Positions 26,493 through 35,182 of a stretch of 64,000 bases of DNA are shown one piece after another. The notes under the pieces were generated by a model, which searched no databases, was not told the origin of the DNA, and worked only from the letters and a program-made list of their open reading frames with translations. Numbering within the stretch: the first letter of the stretch is position 1; each line of letters begins with the position of its first letter. Source of the DNA: Fontivivens sp964399735 (lineage in GTDB: Bacteria > Zhuqueibacterota > Zhuqueibacteria > Residuimicrobiales > Krinioviventaceae); contig CAYNSO010000001.1 in the NCBI GenBank assembly GCA_964399735.1, positions 1 through 64,000 on the forward strand. The letters run 5' to 3'. The translations under genes and the position numbers were made by a program.

Positions 26493-27275
26493 ATGAATTT
26501 AGGTATTACACAACAGGATTTTATTCTTTTTTTACTGGTTTTTACCCGTGTAACCACTGCATTTGTAATATTTCCGGTATTCAATTCGTCCATGATACCT
26601 ATTCAGGCCAAGATAGGGGGGGCATTATTTATAACTTTGCTGTTATTGCCGTTAATAAATCATAATATCAAAATTACTCCACCACCCGATATGACTCACA
26701 TTATTTTTAGTATTTCACGGGAAGTATTGGTCGGATTGATTTTAGGATTTCTTTCCTCATTAATTTTCATTGCCATTGAAATTGCCGGTCAATTGATGTC
26801 CATGCAAATGGGGTTTGGTATTGTTAATGTTTATGATCCTGATTCAAACCAACAGGTGCCGGTGGTTGGTCAATTTTACATGTTACTGTCGTTGATGATT
26901 TTTTTGGCTATTGACGGTCATTTATTTTTACTGGAAGGTTTAAATAAAAGTTTTGCAGTTGTACCGTTAATGCGGTCAAATTTTCATAGCGCTTTAACTG
27001 AAATGTTTGTTACAATTGGCGGAGGCTTGTTTATTTCAGCCATAAAAATTGGCATTCCTGTTATTGTAACCCTCACATTGACCAATATAGCGCTTGGGCT
27101 TGTGGCGCGAGCTGTTCCGCAAATGAATGTGTTTTTTGTCGGTATGCCCTTGAATATTGGCATGGGTTTGTTGGCTATGGCGTTTTCATTGCCTCTGTTT
27201 GCCTATTTATTTCGCAATATCTATGTTCACTTTCAAAATGATTTTTTTAAAGTTTTACAAATTTTGAGCCGCTAG
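26493..27275 (+). CDS. fliR: Flagellar export gate protein FliR
   Basis: 260 residues with multiple membrane helices. Family motifs include FPVFNSSMIPIQAKIGGALF near the N-terminus, SREVLVGLILGFLSSLIFIA, GQLMSMQMGFGIVNVYDP and GLVARAVPQMNVFFVGMPLN. FliR is the single FlhB/FliP-like subunit that closes the export gate. It lies between fliQ and flhB as usual. Confidence 0.95.
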   Translation: MNLGITQQDFILFLLVFTRVTTAFVIFPVFNSSMIPIQAKIGGALFITLLLLPLINHNIKITPPPDMTHIIFSISREVLVGLILGFLSSLIFIAIEIAGQLMSMQMGFGIVNVYDPDSNQQVPVVGQFYMLLSLMIFLAIDGHLFLLEGLNKSFAVVPLMRSNFHSALTEMFVTIGGGLFISAIKIGIPVIVTLTLTNIALGLVARAVPQMNVFFVGMPLNIGMGLLAMAFSLPLFAYLFRNIYVHFQNDFFKVLQILSR

Positions 27276-27290
27276 CAGGAAAACAGGACT

Positions 27291-28370
27291 ATGGCAGAAG
27301 AATCATATCAAGACAGGACAGAAAAGGCCACTTCCAAAAAGCGGCAAGAAGCCAGGGAGAAAGGCAATGTTCCACGAAGTAATGAAGTGAACTCTGCGGT
27401 CATTCTGCTAGTTTCGAGTTTGTGTTTTATAATGTTTGGAAAAGGCATGTTTGGTAATTTAAAGTTGGTGGCTCGGCAGATTTTTGCCAATTTTTCAAGT
27501 ATGGAGATTACAATTACAAACATACAAAAAATTTCCATTAACGCGGGGCTTTCATTTGCTTATATCATCGGGCCGTTTATGCTGAGTTTAATGATTGCCG
27601 GTGTTGTTGCTAATGTAATGCAATCGGGCATAACTTTGAGCGCCCAATCAATACAACCCAAGCTGGAAAAAATAAATCCGCTTTCCGGTTTTAAAAGACT
27701 TTTTTCTCTTCGTTCATTTGTCGAGTTGTTGAAAAATATTTTGAAAATGACAATCATCCTTATTGTAGGATATAATACAATCAAAGGTGAATATACTGAA
27801 TTTTATGATCTCACCAATCAGGAAATCAGTCAAATTATTGGATTTATCGGCAGCCTGAGTTTAAAACTGTTTTTACGAGTTGGCGGTGTTTTTATTTTGT
27901 TAGCTGCGCTTGATTTTTTATATCAAAAATATGAATATGAAAAAAATCTCAAAATGACCAAACAAGAGATTAAAGAAGAATTTAAGCAGTCTGAAGGCGA
28001 CCCGCTGATAAAATCAAGAATCCGAAGTATTCAGCGCGAACAGGCAAGACGGCGCATGATGAGTGAAGTACCTAATGCTGATGTAGTAATTGTCAACCCG
28101 ATTCACGTTGCTGTTGCCTTGAAATTTAATTCTGACGAAATGACCGCACCGGTAGTGGTTGCCAAAGGATTGCGTAAAGTTGCAGAAAAAATTAAAGAAA
28201 TTGCCAGAGAAAATAATATTCCAATTGTTGAAAAACCACTGGTCGCCCGGTTGTTGTACAAATCAGCAGAAGTTGGTCGTGAAATTCCCGTAGAATTGTA
28301 CCAGGTTGTTGCTGAAATTTTAGCGTATGTATATCAAATGAAAAAAAGAGCAGCAGGAGTTAAAAGTTAA
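27291..28370 (+). CDS. flhB: Flagellar export switch protein FlhB, with NPIH in place of NPTH
   Basis: 359 residues. The N-terminus EESYQDRTEKATSKKRQEAR is typical, followed by four membrane segments (about 30-210) and the cytoplasmic domain. Autocleavage in FlhB occurs between Asn269 and Pro270 of NPTH. Here 269-272 read NPIH (AACCCGATTCAC at 28095-28106), and VIVNPIHVAVALKF is otherwise normal. The Asn and Pro are kept, so cleavage may persist at an altered rate. FlhB switches export from rod/hook to filament substrates together with FliK. The stop overlaps the flhA start. Confidence 0.95.
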   Translation: MAEESYQDRTEKATSKKRQEAREKGNVPRSNEVNSAVILLVSSLCFIMFGKGMFGNLKLVARQIFANFSSMEITITNIQKISINAGLSFAYIIGPFMLSLMIAGVVANVMQSGITLSAQSIQPKLEKINPLSGFKRLFSLRSFVELLKNILKMTIILIVGYNTIKGEYTEFYDLTNQEISQIIGFIGSLSLKLFLRVGGVFILLAALDFLYQKYEYEKNLKMTKQEIKEEFKQSEGDPLIKSRIRSIQREQARRRMMSEVPNADVVIVNPIHVAVALKFNSDEMTAPVVVAKGLRKVAEKIKEIARENNIPIVEKPLVARLLYKSAEVGREIPVELYQVVAEILAYVYQMKKRAAGVKS

Positions 28371-30439
28371 TGTCTCAAGGTGTTAATTTATCATTTTTAG
28401 CCAAACACAGTGATATTGCTATGGCATTAACTGTCATTGGTATTTTAATTGTCATGATCATTCCGGTCCCGACAGCGTTTATGGATTTGCTGCTGGCATT
28501 GAATATCGGCATGGCGTTAGTAATATTACTGGTATCCATGTATATTACCAAACCGCTGCAATTTTCAGTATTTCCGGGTTTGTTGTTAATTATTACCATA
28601 TTTCGCCTGGCGTTGAATGTTGCCACAACCCGGTTGATCCTGGGTGACGGTTATGCGGGTAAAGTGATCAGCGCTTTTGGCGATTTTGTTGTTAAAGGAA
28701 ATTATGTTGTTGGTTTTATTATATTTTTAATTCTGGTTTTGATCAATTTTATCGTTATCACCAAAGGCGCCGGTCGTGTTGCCGAAGTAGCCGCCCGCTT
28801 TACACTGGATTCCATGCCGGGCAAACAAATGAGTATTGATGCCGATTTGAATGCCGGAATTATAGATGAAGTTGAATCACGCCGGCGTCGGGAAGATATT
28901 TCCCGTGAGGCTGATTTTTATGGCGCAATGGATGGCGCCAGTAAATTTGTGCGTGGCGATGCAATAGCCGGTCTTATCATAACTGCACTGAATATTATCG
29001 GCGGTTTTGTAGTCGGTGTAGTTCAACTTGATATGAGTCTGGGTGAATCGTTACAAACTTATACCATGTTAACAGTAGGCGACGGTTTGGTTTCGCAATT
29101 GCCGGCTTTAATTATTTCTACCGCTGCCGGTATGATCGTTACCCGTTCTGCTTCTGAAGCAAGCCTGGGTACGGATATTTCCAGCCAGTTATTTATTAAC
29201 CCCCGTGTTGCTTTTATTGCCGGGGGTGTAATGTTGTTTCTGGGCCTGACTCCGGGTTTACCATTTTTACCGTTTACCATGCTGGCCGGTGGCTTGGGAA
29301 CAATTGGCTGGGTAATGTCCAGCAAGGCCAAAGCCCCGGTTACTCCGGTTGCAGAAGAGCCCAAAGAAGTTGACAAGGAAGAAGAAATTCAGGATTATTT
29401 ACGTGTTGATGCTGTTGAACTGGAAATTGGTTATAATTTAATTCCTCTGGTAGATGTAGAACAGCAGGGAGATTTGTTGGCCAGAATAACACAAATTCGT
29501 AAACAATGTGCAATAGAACTGGGCATTATTATTCCTCCGATCCGTATACGTGATAATATGCAGTTAAAGCCTAATGAATATATGATTATGATACGTGGAA
29601 ACCAGGTGGCAAGCAATACTTTAAAGTTGGGTCATTACCTGGCATTGAATCCCGGCGGTGATATTGATGATTTAAAAGGCGCCAAGGTTAAAGAACCGGC
29701 ATTTGGTTTGCCGGCGGTGTGGGTGCGTGGCGATGAAAAAGAAAAAGCAGAAGTCGCGGGTTACACTTTAGTTGCTCCTGGCGCGGTTCTTGGTACGCAT
29801 CTTGCAGAGGTACTTAAAACAAATGCCGATTTGATATTAACCCGGCAGGATGTTCATGAACTTGTACAGAATCTGAAAAAGGAACAATCTGCTCTTGTTG
29901 ACGAGGTTATACCCAATGTTGTTAATATGGGAGTTTTGGAAAGGATATTAAAGAATTTACTTAGCGAACGGGTCACAGTTCGTGATTTGGGTATAATACT
30001 GGTAACAATTGCCGATCATATTGGCACAATAAAAGATTTGGATTTATTAACAGAATATGTTCGTCAGGCATTAGGCAGAAGCATTGTAACACAATATCTT
30101 GATGCCGAAGGAAAAATTAACGCATTAACATTAACGCAGCAGTTGGAAATGACATTAAACAATGCAATAAATGAAGCAAAAAAAGCCGGGGTAATGAATA
30201 CCCAGGGTCTTGGTTTTGCATTATCGACAGAAGTATTGCAGCGAATTTTATCGATTTTATCTGACAAAATCAACCAGTTGGAAAATGACGGTCAACAACC
30301 CATTTTGATGTTATCCCCGACTTTACGTCCTTATTTCCGTAAACTGGTTGAACCTATATTCAAGTCGTTGGTATTGTTGTCATTTGCGGAAATTCCGGCA
30401 AATGTAGAAATCCAGTCACTAGGAACGGTGAGCTTGTAG
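28370..30439 (+). CDS. flhA: Flagellar export gate protein FlhA
   Basis: 689 residues, the usual size. Eight predicted membrane segments fill the first 330 residues, including the conserved FHIPEP-type region (FPGLLLIITIFRLALNVATT) and RVAEVAARFTLDSMPGKQMS. The C-terminal cytoplasmic half forms the nonameric docking ring for chaperone-substrate complexes. It overlaps flhB by one base (TAATG) and is followed by flhF after one base. Confidence 0.96.
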   Translation: MSQGVNLSFLAKHSDIAMALTVIGILIVMIIPVPTAFMDLLLALNIGMALVILLVSMYITKPLQFSVFPGLLLIITIFRLALNVATTRLILGDGYAGKVISAFGDFVVKGNYVVGFIIFLILVLINFIVITKGAGRVAEVAARFTLDSMPGKQMSIDADLNAGIIDEVESRRRREDISREADFYGAMDGASKFVRGDAIAGLIITALNIIGGFVVGVVQLDMSLGESLQTYTMLTVGDGLVSQLPALIISTAAGMIVTRSASEASLGTDISSQLFINPRVAFIAGGVMLFLGLTPGLPFLPFTMLAGGLGTIGWVMSSKAKAPVTPVAEEPKEVDKEEEIQDYLRVDAVELEIGYNLIPLVDVEQQGDLLARITQIRKQCAIELGIIIPPIRIRDNMQLKPNEYMIMIRGNQVASNTLKLGHYLALNPGGDIDDLKGAKVKEPAFGLPAVWVRGDEKEKAEVAGYTLVAPGAVLGTHLAEVLKTNADLILTRQDVHELVQNLKKEQSALVDEVIPNVVNMGVLERILKNLLSERVTVRDLGIILVTIADHIGTIKDLDLLTEYVRQALGRSIVTQYLDAEGKINALTLTQQLEMTLNNAINEAKKAGVMNTQGLGFALSTEVLQRILSILSDKINQLENDGQQPILMLSPTLRPYFRKLVEPIFKSLVLLSFAEIPANVEIQSLGTVSL

Positions 30440-30440
30440 T

Positions 30441-31898
30441 ATGAGAGTTGAAAGAATTAAAGCTGCAACAATGCGTGAGGCTTTAAATAAAATTAAAACA
30501 AAATTAGGCGATGATGCAGTTGTTCTGCATTCGCGAAGCGTAAAGGATGGTATTGAAGTGATAGCCGCCAGAGATTCTGAACAAATGAAAACTGGTAATA
30601 GCTGGTTGGATGAAGTTTTACAACGTGATAAAGATTTGCGTGCTGAACGTCACGACAAGAATTTAACTTCCAAAACTGCATCCAGTCAATCGGATACTCA
30701 ACCTTATAACAGAAGCGGTCAAAAAGTATCTGCTGAACGAGAAAAAATTGACATTGATAAAGACGAGCAATCAGGCCGTTGGGATGTATTGATGGATGAT
30801 GATAAACAGAGGCGCCCTGATCGTGCGTTATCTCATTTAACCATCGAACAATTGGAGCAGGCAACCCGTAAAGCTTCCGAGTTTTCCGAGGTGTTGCATA
30901 AAGAGATGAAAAATGAAGAAGAACAGCGGAAACTATGGGTAGAGCATGAAAAGCAGCTGGATGCAATGAAGCAGGAACTGGTTGAGCTGAAAGAATCATT
31001 GTTGCGCCAGGAATTGCGCGAATTGAAACAACGGGCTGCCATTTTGAAAAAACAGAAAGCAGCCGAACAGTTAAAACCGGTAATTGAAAAAAGACCGTTA
31101 TCCGGCAAACAAGTAATTGAAAAAATAAAAAGTACATTGATTGAAAAAGGTTTCTCCCATGAACGTGCCGGATTACTGTGTAATCAGATAAAAACCGCAG
31201 TAGAATCTCTTGATCTTAAATTTTCCAATTCTGCACACGTGCAAATTATAAAGAATATTCTAAACAATGAAGTTAAAAAAATGATCCCGGTGTATCGCAG
31301 TACCGCCGGTAACAGCAAACAAAAAATTATTGCCGTGTTTGGACCACCCGCAAGCGGGAAAACATCAACCGCAATAAAACTGGCCTTACAGGCATCGATC
31401 ATTAATGGAAAAAAGGCGGCGCTTATTTTGATCAGCGATTCGGAAAGCGCCACATTACAACATTTAAACAGTTTATCTTCGGTAGCCAAATTGCCCCTGG
31501 CGATTATCTCCGAACCGGAAGAATTAACAAAAATATTACAGGTTCATTCGGATAAAGATTTAATTATTATTGATTATGCGTTGACAATAACTTTACCTGA
31601 ACATATAGAAAAAATTAAACGGTTTCTCTCAATTGGTGAAAATATTGAAACAAATCTTGTCTTACCTGCCGATTGTAAACCGGAACAACTTGCCAAAGTG
31701 AATAAAGTCTATAAAAATCTGCATTACAACAGTATCATAATCACCAAACTGGATACTGTGAAAACGTTGCCGGGAATAATTGATATTGCACACAAATTTT
31801 CAAAACCGATATCATTTGTTTGTAACGGACAAACAATTCCGGATGACATAGAAATTGCTAATGCGACCAAGTTGACATACATGATTCTTAAAGGATAG
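30441..31898 (+). CDS. flhF: FlhF-like flagellar SRP-type GTPase with degenerate catalytic motifs
   Basis: 485 residues. It begins with the FlhF signature RIKAATMREALNKIKTKLGD. A charged B domain covers about 60-215, followed by an NG-type GTPase domain. G1 is present (GPPASGKTSTAIKL, about 298-312), as are G4 (TKLDT at 435) and the closing GQTIPDDIEIA. The usual DTxR of G2 is replaced by DSESAT, and the DTAGR of G3 reads DYALT (Asp378). FlhF normally places the flagellum through GTP-dependent dimerisation and FlhG-stimulated hydrolysis. Loss of these motifs suggests it binds nucleotide but hydrolyses poorly or not at all. Neighbours flhA and flhG are standard. Confidence 0.88.
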   Translation: MRVERIKAATMREALNKIKTKLGDDAVVLHSRSVKDGIEVIAARDSEQMKTGNSWLDEVLQRDKDLRAERHDKNLTSKTASSQSDTQPYNRSGQKVSAEREKIDIDKDEQSGRWDVLMDDDKQRRPDRALSHLTIEQLEQATRKASEFSEVLHKEMKNEEEQRKLWVEHEKQLDAMKQELVELKESLLRQELRELKQRAAILKKQKAAEQLKPVIEKRPLSGKQVIEKIKSTLIEKGFSHERAGLLCNQIKTAVESLDLKFSNSAHVQIIKNILNNEVKKMIPVYRSTAGNSKQKIIAVFGPPASGKTSTAIKLALQASIINGKKAALILISDSESATLQHLNSLSSVAKLPLAIISEPEELTKILQVHSDKDLIIIDYALTITLPEHIEKIKRFLSIGENIETNLVLPADCKPEQLAKVNKVYKNLHYNSIIITKLDTVKTLPGIIDIAHKFSKPISFVCNGQTIPDDIEIANATKLTYMILKG

Positions 31899-31901
31899 AT
31901 T

Positions 31902-32726
31902 ATGGAAGAGCAGTTGAACCATATTAAAGAGCTTGTCGATTCTCAAAATGCGCCTGCTTCGCAGGTAATTACCATTACAAGTGGCAAAGGCGGGGTTGGC
32001 AAATCCAATGTTGCTTTAAACCTTGCCCTGGCTTTGTCGCAAAAGGGCAAAAAAGTTGTGCTTGTTGATGCCGATACGAATATGGGTAATATTGATATTT
32101 TAACAGGAGTAAATCCCAAATATAATTTTCTGAATTATGTTTTGGATAATATGCCATTAAACAACATATTGCTTAATTATAAAGCCGGCTTGTCAATAAT
32201 TCCCAACAGTTCCGGTAACAAGACCTGGCAAGATTTGTCTGACACATTGCATTCCCGCATTTTTGATTTATTGTTAAAATTAAAAAGGCAATTTGAATAT
32301 ATTATCATTGACACTGCCGGCGGTTTAACAACACTATCGCTGGATATTGCTGTTCATTCAAACAAAGTATTGCTGGTTACAACTTCAGAGCCAACCGCAA
32401 TCAATGATACGTATGCCATGATCAAAATTCTGAATTCGATGAAAAAGAGTATTCCCATAGATTTGTTACTGAACATGGTTACATCCCCATCTGAAGTGAC
32501 CGATGTATACCAGCGCTTAACCCTTGTGCTGGATCATTTTCTTGATTTCAGTATTGGTATAGCCGGTTATATTATTCTGGATGGCAAAGTTCGTCAGTCA
32601 GTGAATCAGCAGGAGCCATTTATTCTTCAATACAAGGACGCTATAGCCAGTCAAAATATTTATGATATTGCCGATATTATACTGGAAGGCGAACTGGTTG
32701 AACAGGAAAGAATGGATTATAAATAA
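31902..32726 (+). CDS. flhG: FlhG/FleN, MinD-type ATPase controlling flagellar number
   Basis: 274 residues. The deviant Walker A is KGGVGKSN (about 28-35). VVLVDADTNMGNIDILTG is the switch I region and YIIIDTAGGLTTLSLD holds Walker B. The N-terminal helix (EQLNHIKELV) is placed where FlhG carries its FlhF-activating segment, though it lacks the clear DQAxxLR pattern. A C-terminal membrane-targeting helix is plausible at the end. FlhG limits flagellar number, and FleN also restrains sigma-54 activators in Pseudomonas, a link worth noting given the NtrC-type regulator here. Confidence 0.9.
   Translation: MEEQLNHIKELVDSQNAPASQVITITSGKGGVGKSNVALNLALALSQKGKKVVLVDADTNMGNIDILTGVNPKYNFLNYVLDNMPLNNILLNYKAGLSIIPNSSGNKTWQDLSDTLHSRIFDLLLKLKRQFEYIIIDTAGGLTTLSLDIAVHSNKVLLVTTSEPTAINDTYAMIKILNSMKKSIPIDLLLNMVTSPSEVTDVYQRLTLVLDHFLDFSIGIAGYIILDGKVRQSVNQQEPFILQYKDAIASQNIYDIADIILEGELVEQERMDYK
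32651..32677 (+). promoter_or_regulatory. Possible internal sigma-28 promoter upstream of fliA
   Basis: TCAA, 15 bases, GCCGATAT inside the end of flhG. The -10 box is good, the -35 is weak. It would let FliA boost its own gene and the small membrane protein before it. Being inside coding sequence, it could be chance. Confidence 0.3.
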
Positions 32727-32738
32727 AAGGAGTGGATT

Positions 32739-32981
32739 ATGAAAGATATAATTGGCGCCATAAGTGGAATAATAGCCTTGAGTGTTTTTGTATCGTGTGT
32801 TATTAATGGAGTAGCGCTCGAGTCCGCTCTTATTCGCAGTGCAATCAGTCTGGTTGCAGCGAATCTGATTGGGTTGGCAGTACTTGGTATGATCATTGTT
32901 ACTATGTATAAAAAGAGTAATGACACGGAACAAGAGTTATCTGAGAAAGAAAATTCTAATGAAGCTCCATTGAATGCCTGA
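32739..32981 (+). CDS. Small two-helix membrane protein between flhG and fliA
   Basis: 80 residues with a good AAGGAG upstream. Two hydrophobic helices (IIGAISGIIALSVFVSCVI and LIGLAVLGMIIVTMY) with a short polar loop; the tail is charged and Glu-rich. I do not recognise the family, though small membrane proteins at this place in flagellar operons occur in several phyla. It is tightly packed in the operon (12 bp after flhG, 35 bp before fliA), so a flagellar link is likely but unspecified. Confidence 0.72.
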   Translation: MKDIIGAISGIIALSVFVSCVINGVALESALIRSAISLVAANLIGLAVLGMIIVTMYKKSNDTEQELSEKENSNEAPLNA

Positions 32982-33016
32982 TAGCTGTAAAGATGAAACG
33001 CGCAGGAGTGTAAAGG

Positions 33017-33784
33017 TTGGAAGAAAATGTAAATGAATTATGGCAGGAATTTGCTAAAACCAAAAGCCGTCATGCTCGTGATAAATTGGTGCTACATTAT
33101 CAATCATTGGTAGGGTATGTTGCCAAAGGTTTTCAGTCTTTTGGTTCCAGTGTGCTGGAGTGGGATGATTTGATTAGCGCAGGAACACTGGGATTAATAG
33201 AGGCAATACAACGATTTGATATTTCTCGTAATATCAAATTTACAACATTTGCAACTTTTCGTATCCGGGGCGCCATTTTGGACGTTTTACGTGAAATTGA
33301 CTGGGCGCCGCGTAAAGTACGCAGTAATGTGAAACAGGTTTATAAAGTGATTTCTGAATTGCAAAATAAACTATCCAGGAATCCAACTGAAGAAGAAGTT
33401 GCCGAACGAATAGGTGTACCGCTGGAAAAGTACCATAAAATACTAGAGTCCATGTATACCGATCGGTTTGTTTCGTTACAAGATATCGTTTTTCAGCATG
33501 ATGATAATCAAATCAGTCGTGATACTTTTTTAGATTCTTACCAGGGCGAGGAATATTTTGCCGCGCAATGGAATGAAGATATGGAAGAACAATTGAAGGG
33601 AATTTTAAAGAAATTACCAACCAGAGAACGTCTGGTTTTAACATTATACTATTATGAAGGATTGAATTTAGCGGATATCGCTTCAGTGCTGGATGTTACA
33701 GAATCGCGGGTATGCCAGATTCATGCTCAATCCTTATTGCTTGTCAAGGCACAAATTTTAAAAAAGGATCTATACCAGGTCTAA
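33017..33784 (+). CDS. fliA: Flagellar sigma factor FliA (sigma-28)
   Basis: 255 residues from a TTG with AGGAGTG about seven bases upstream. Region 2 has YVAKGF ... DLISAGTLGLIEAIQRFD and KFTTFATFRIRGAILDVLRE. EIDWAPRKVRS is characteristic of FliA. Region 3 and region 4 (LPTRERLVLTLYYYEGLNLA, then VLDVTESRVCQIHAQSL) complete it. It directs RNA polymerase to late flagellar promoters; three good matches and one possible match to its consensus are found in this window. No obvious flgM lies nearby. Confidence 0.95.
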   Translation: MEENVNELWQEFAKTKSRHARDKLVLHYQSLVGYVAKGFQSFGSSVLEWDDLISAGTLGLIEAIQRFDISRNIKFTTFATFRIRGAILDVLREIDWAPRKVRSNVKQVYKVISELQNKLSRNPTEEEVAERIGVPLEKYHKILESMYTDRFVSLQDIVFQHDDNQISRDTFLDSYQGEEYFAAQWNEDMEEQLKGILKKLPTRERLVLTLYYYEGLNLADIASVLDVTESRVCQIHAQSLLLVKAQILKKDLYQV

Positions 33785-33804
33785 GTATATAAAAGAGAAG
33801 AATT

Positions 33805-34137
33805 ATGTCGACACCGGTTGATATACCGCAGAATATAAATATACATGTTTCCCATGCCGAAAAGGTCGTGGAAATACCACATGCGGATAGCGCTCATAAT
33901 TCTGCCCAGCAATCGTCTTTGGAACTGGCGAACCGTGAAGCTGAGCATAAACGTCCAGAGTTAAAGCGTGATAAAAAGGAAAAACGTCAGTTTCAGGATC
34001 ATTTTGATAAAAGCCAAAACAACAATTCTGAAACAGAAGAACGACCAGGCGCTCAGAACAAGCCGGACACTGAACATAAAACAACAGAAAATTTAAAAGA
34101 TATGAATATTGGTGTAAATATTGATCTTTCAGTTTAA
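33805..34137 (+). CDS. Small hydrophilic hypothetical protein after fliA
   Basis: 110 residues, very polar and mostly disordered: His/Glu/Lys-rich (VSHAEKVVEIPHADSAHN) and a Lys/Arg-rich middle (KRPELKRDKKEKRQF). It ends in a short hydrophobic segment, MNIGVNIDLSV. No cysteines or membrane segments. The family is unknown to me; short proteins of this kind are often found after fliA in flagellar operons. It does not show the C-terminal helices expected of FlgM, so I do not call it an anti-sigma factor. The start is 20 bp after fliA. Confidence 0.65.
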   Translation: MSTPVDIPQNINIHVSHAEKVVEIPHADSAHNSAQQSSLELANREAEHKRPELKRDKKEKRQFQDHFDKSQNNNSETEERPGAQNKPDTEHKTTENLKDMNIGVNIDLSV

Positions 34138-34210
34138 TTTGGATGGATTTTTTTTACAACAACAAAATGTTAAAATAAGTGGTTTATAAACAATAAAGGA
34201 GAAATTCACT

Positions 34211-34630
34211 ATGCTAAAATTAAGAGCTCTTGTGGTTGATGATTCGCGAGTTATGCGGAATATGGTTATGGAGAATTTAAAGCGCACGGGCCTGGCGGAA
34301 TTTATATTTACTGAAGCTTCAGACGGCAAGGACGCTTTAAAGAAATTTCATCCCAAAAAATTTGATATTGCGTTTGTTGATATTCACATGCCAAATATGG
34401 ATGGTATTGAATTTGTCGATAAAGCCCGTGAAAAAGGAGATACAGAAACGATTCCCTTTATCATGATCACCAGTGAAAAAACAATGGGAAAGATGACCGA
34501 AGCAACGGATGCCGGGGCGAACAGTTACATTTGTAAGCCTTTTACGACCCTGGAATTGCGGAAGAAATTGGTGCCAATAATTGATAAATTGAGTAAAACC
34601 AGTGGCGGAGACTTTTTTCATAGCCTATAA
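34211..34630 (+). CDS. cheY: Chemotaxis response regulator CheY
   Basis: 139 residues, single receiver domain. The acidic pair is Asp10/Asp11 (VVDDSRVMR), the phosphorylation site Asp57 (FVDIHMPNMDG), followed by MITSEKT and the conserved Lys in CKPFT. It is slightly longer than E. coli CheY with a short C-terminal tail. It sits directly before cheX and cheA, so it is the prime candidate for the motor-binding regulator. AAAGGAG precedes the start. Confidence 0.92.
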   Translation: MLKLRALVVDDSRVMRNMVMENLKRTGLAEFIFTEASDGKDALKKFHPKKFDIAFVDIHMPNMDGIEFVDKAREKGDTETIPFIMITSEKTMGKMTEATDAGANSYICKPFTTLELRKKLVPIIDKLSKTSGGDFFHSL

Positions 34631-34663
34631 CCATTAATCTATTTTAACGAAATGAGGTATAAA

Positions 34664-35173
34664 ATGTCCAATGAAGATTTTGCTGAAGATTTTTCCGCAA
34701 CACATATAGAGTGTTTAAAAAAGTCGATTGAAGTTTCTTTTAATTTTATAAGTAACAATTCTTTAAAATTTACCGGAGAAAACAGTAATTCTGTTTTATG
34801 GATGAGTGAGGGAATAGTTGGTATTATATCCCTGGTAGGTGATCTGTCGTGGTCTGTATCATTAGGCCTGCCAAAGCAGACCGCAGTAACCATGGCAAAG
34901 CAATTTGCCGGATTTGACATTGCTTACGATTCCGAAGATATGGATGATGTTACAGGTGAGTTGATCAATGTGCTTGCCGGAGATATTGTCGCCCAGTTAG
35001 ATGCCGTTGGTACATCTGTAGATATGTCATTACCGACCGTAGCAAGAGGCAATCAAATGGAAGTACATGTTCCCGACCGTTTGCCCCGAATTCAATTACA
35101 TTATACATCAGACGATGGTGATTTTGCTCTCAGTTTGACTTCGGGCAAATTTCATGACCGACGTAATAAATAG
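34664..35173 (+). CDS. cheX: CheX-family CheY-P phosphatase
   Basis: 169 residues. I chose the ATG at 34664 because GAGG lies six bases upstream; an in-frame ATG at 34652 precedes that site. The CheX fold is indicated by VGIISLVGDLSWSVSLGLP and the catalytic helix DMDDVTGELINVLAGDIVAQ, which carries the ExxN motif (ELIN) used to attack CheY-P. It sits between cheY and cheA, consistent with quenching CheY-P made by this kinase. Confidence 0.85.
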   Translation: MSNEDFAEDFSATHIECLKKSIEVSFNFISNNSLKFTGENSNSVLWMSEGIVGIISLVGDLSWSVSLGLPKQTAVTMAKQFAGFDIAYDSEDMDDVTGELINVLAGDIVAQLDAVGTSVDMSLPTVARGNQMEVHVPDRLPRIQLHYTSDDGDFALSLTSGKFHDRRNK

Positions 35174-35182
35174 GAGTTTAAA

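Noticed and set aside
27247..27275. TAAAGTTT with GCCGCTAG at the end of fliR as a sigma-28 promoter for flhB
   Set aside because: The spacer is one base too long and the -10 has two mismatches; flhB is embedded in a tight operon.
33805..34137. Anti-sigma factor FlgM next to fliA
   Set aside because: The protein lacks the C-terminal amphipathic helices of FlgM and is mostly low complexity.
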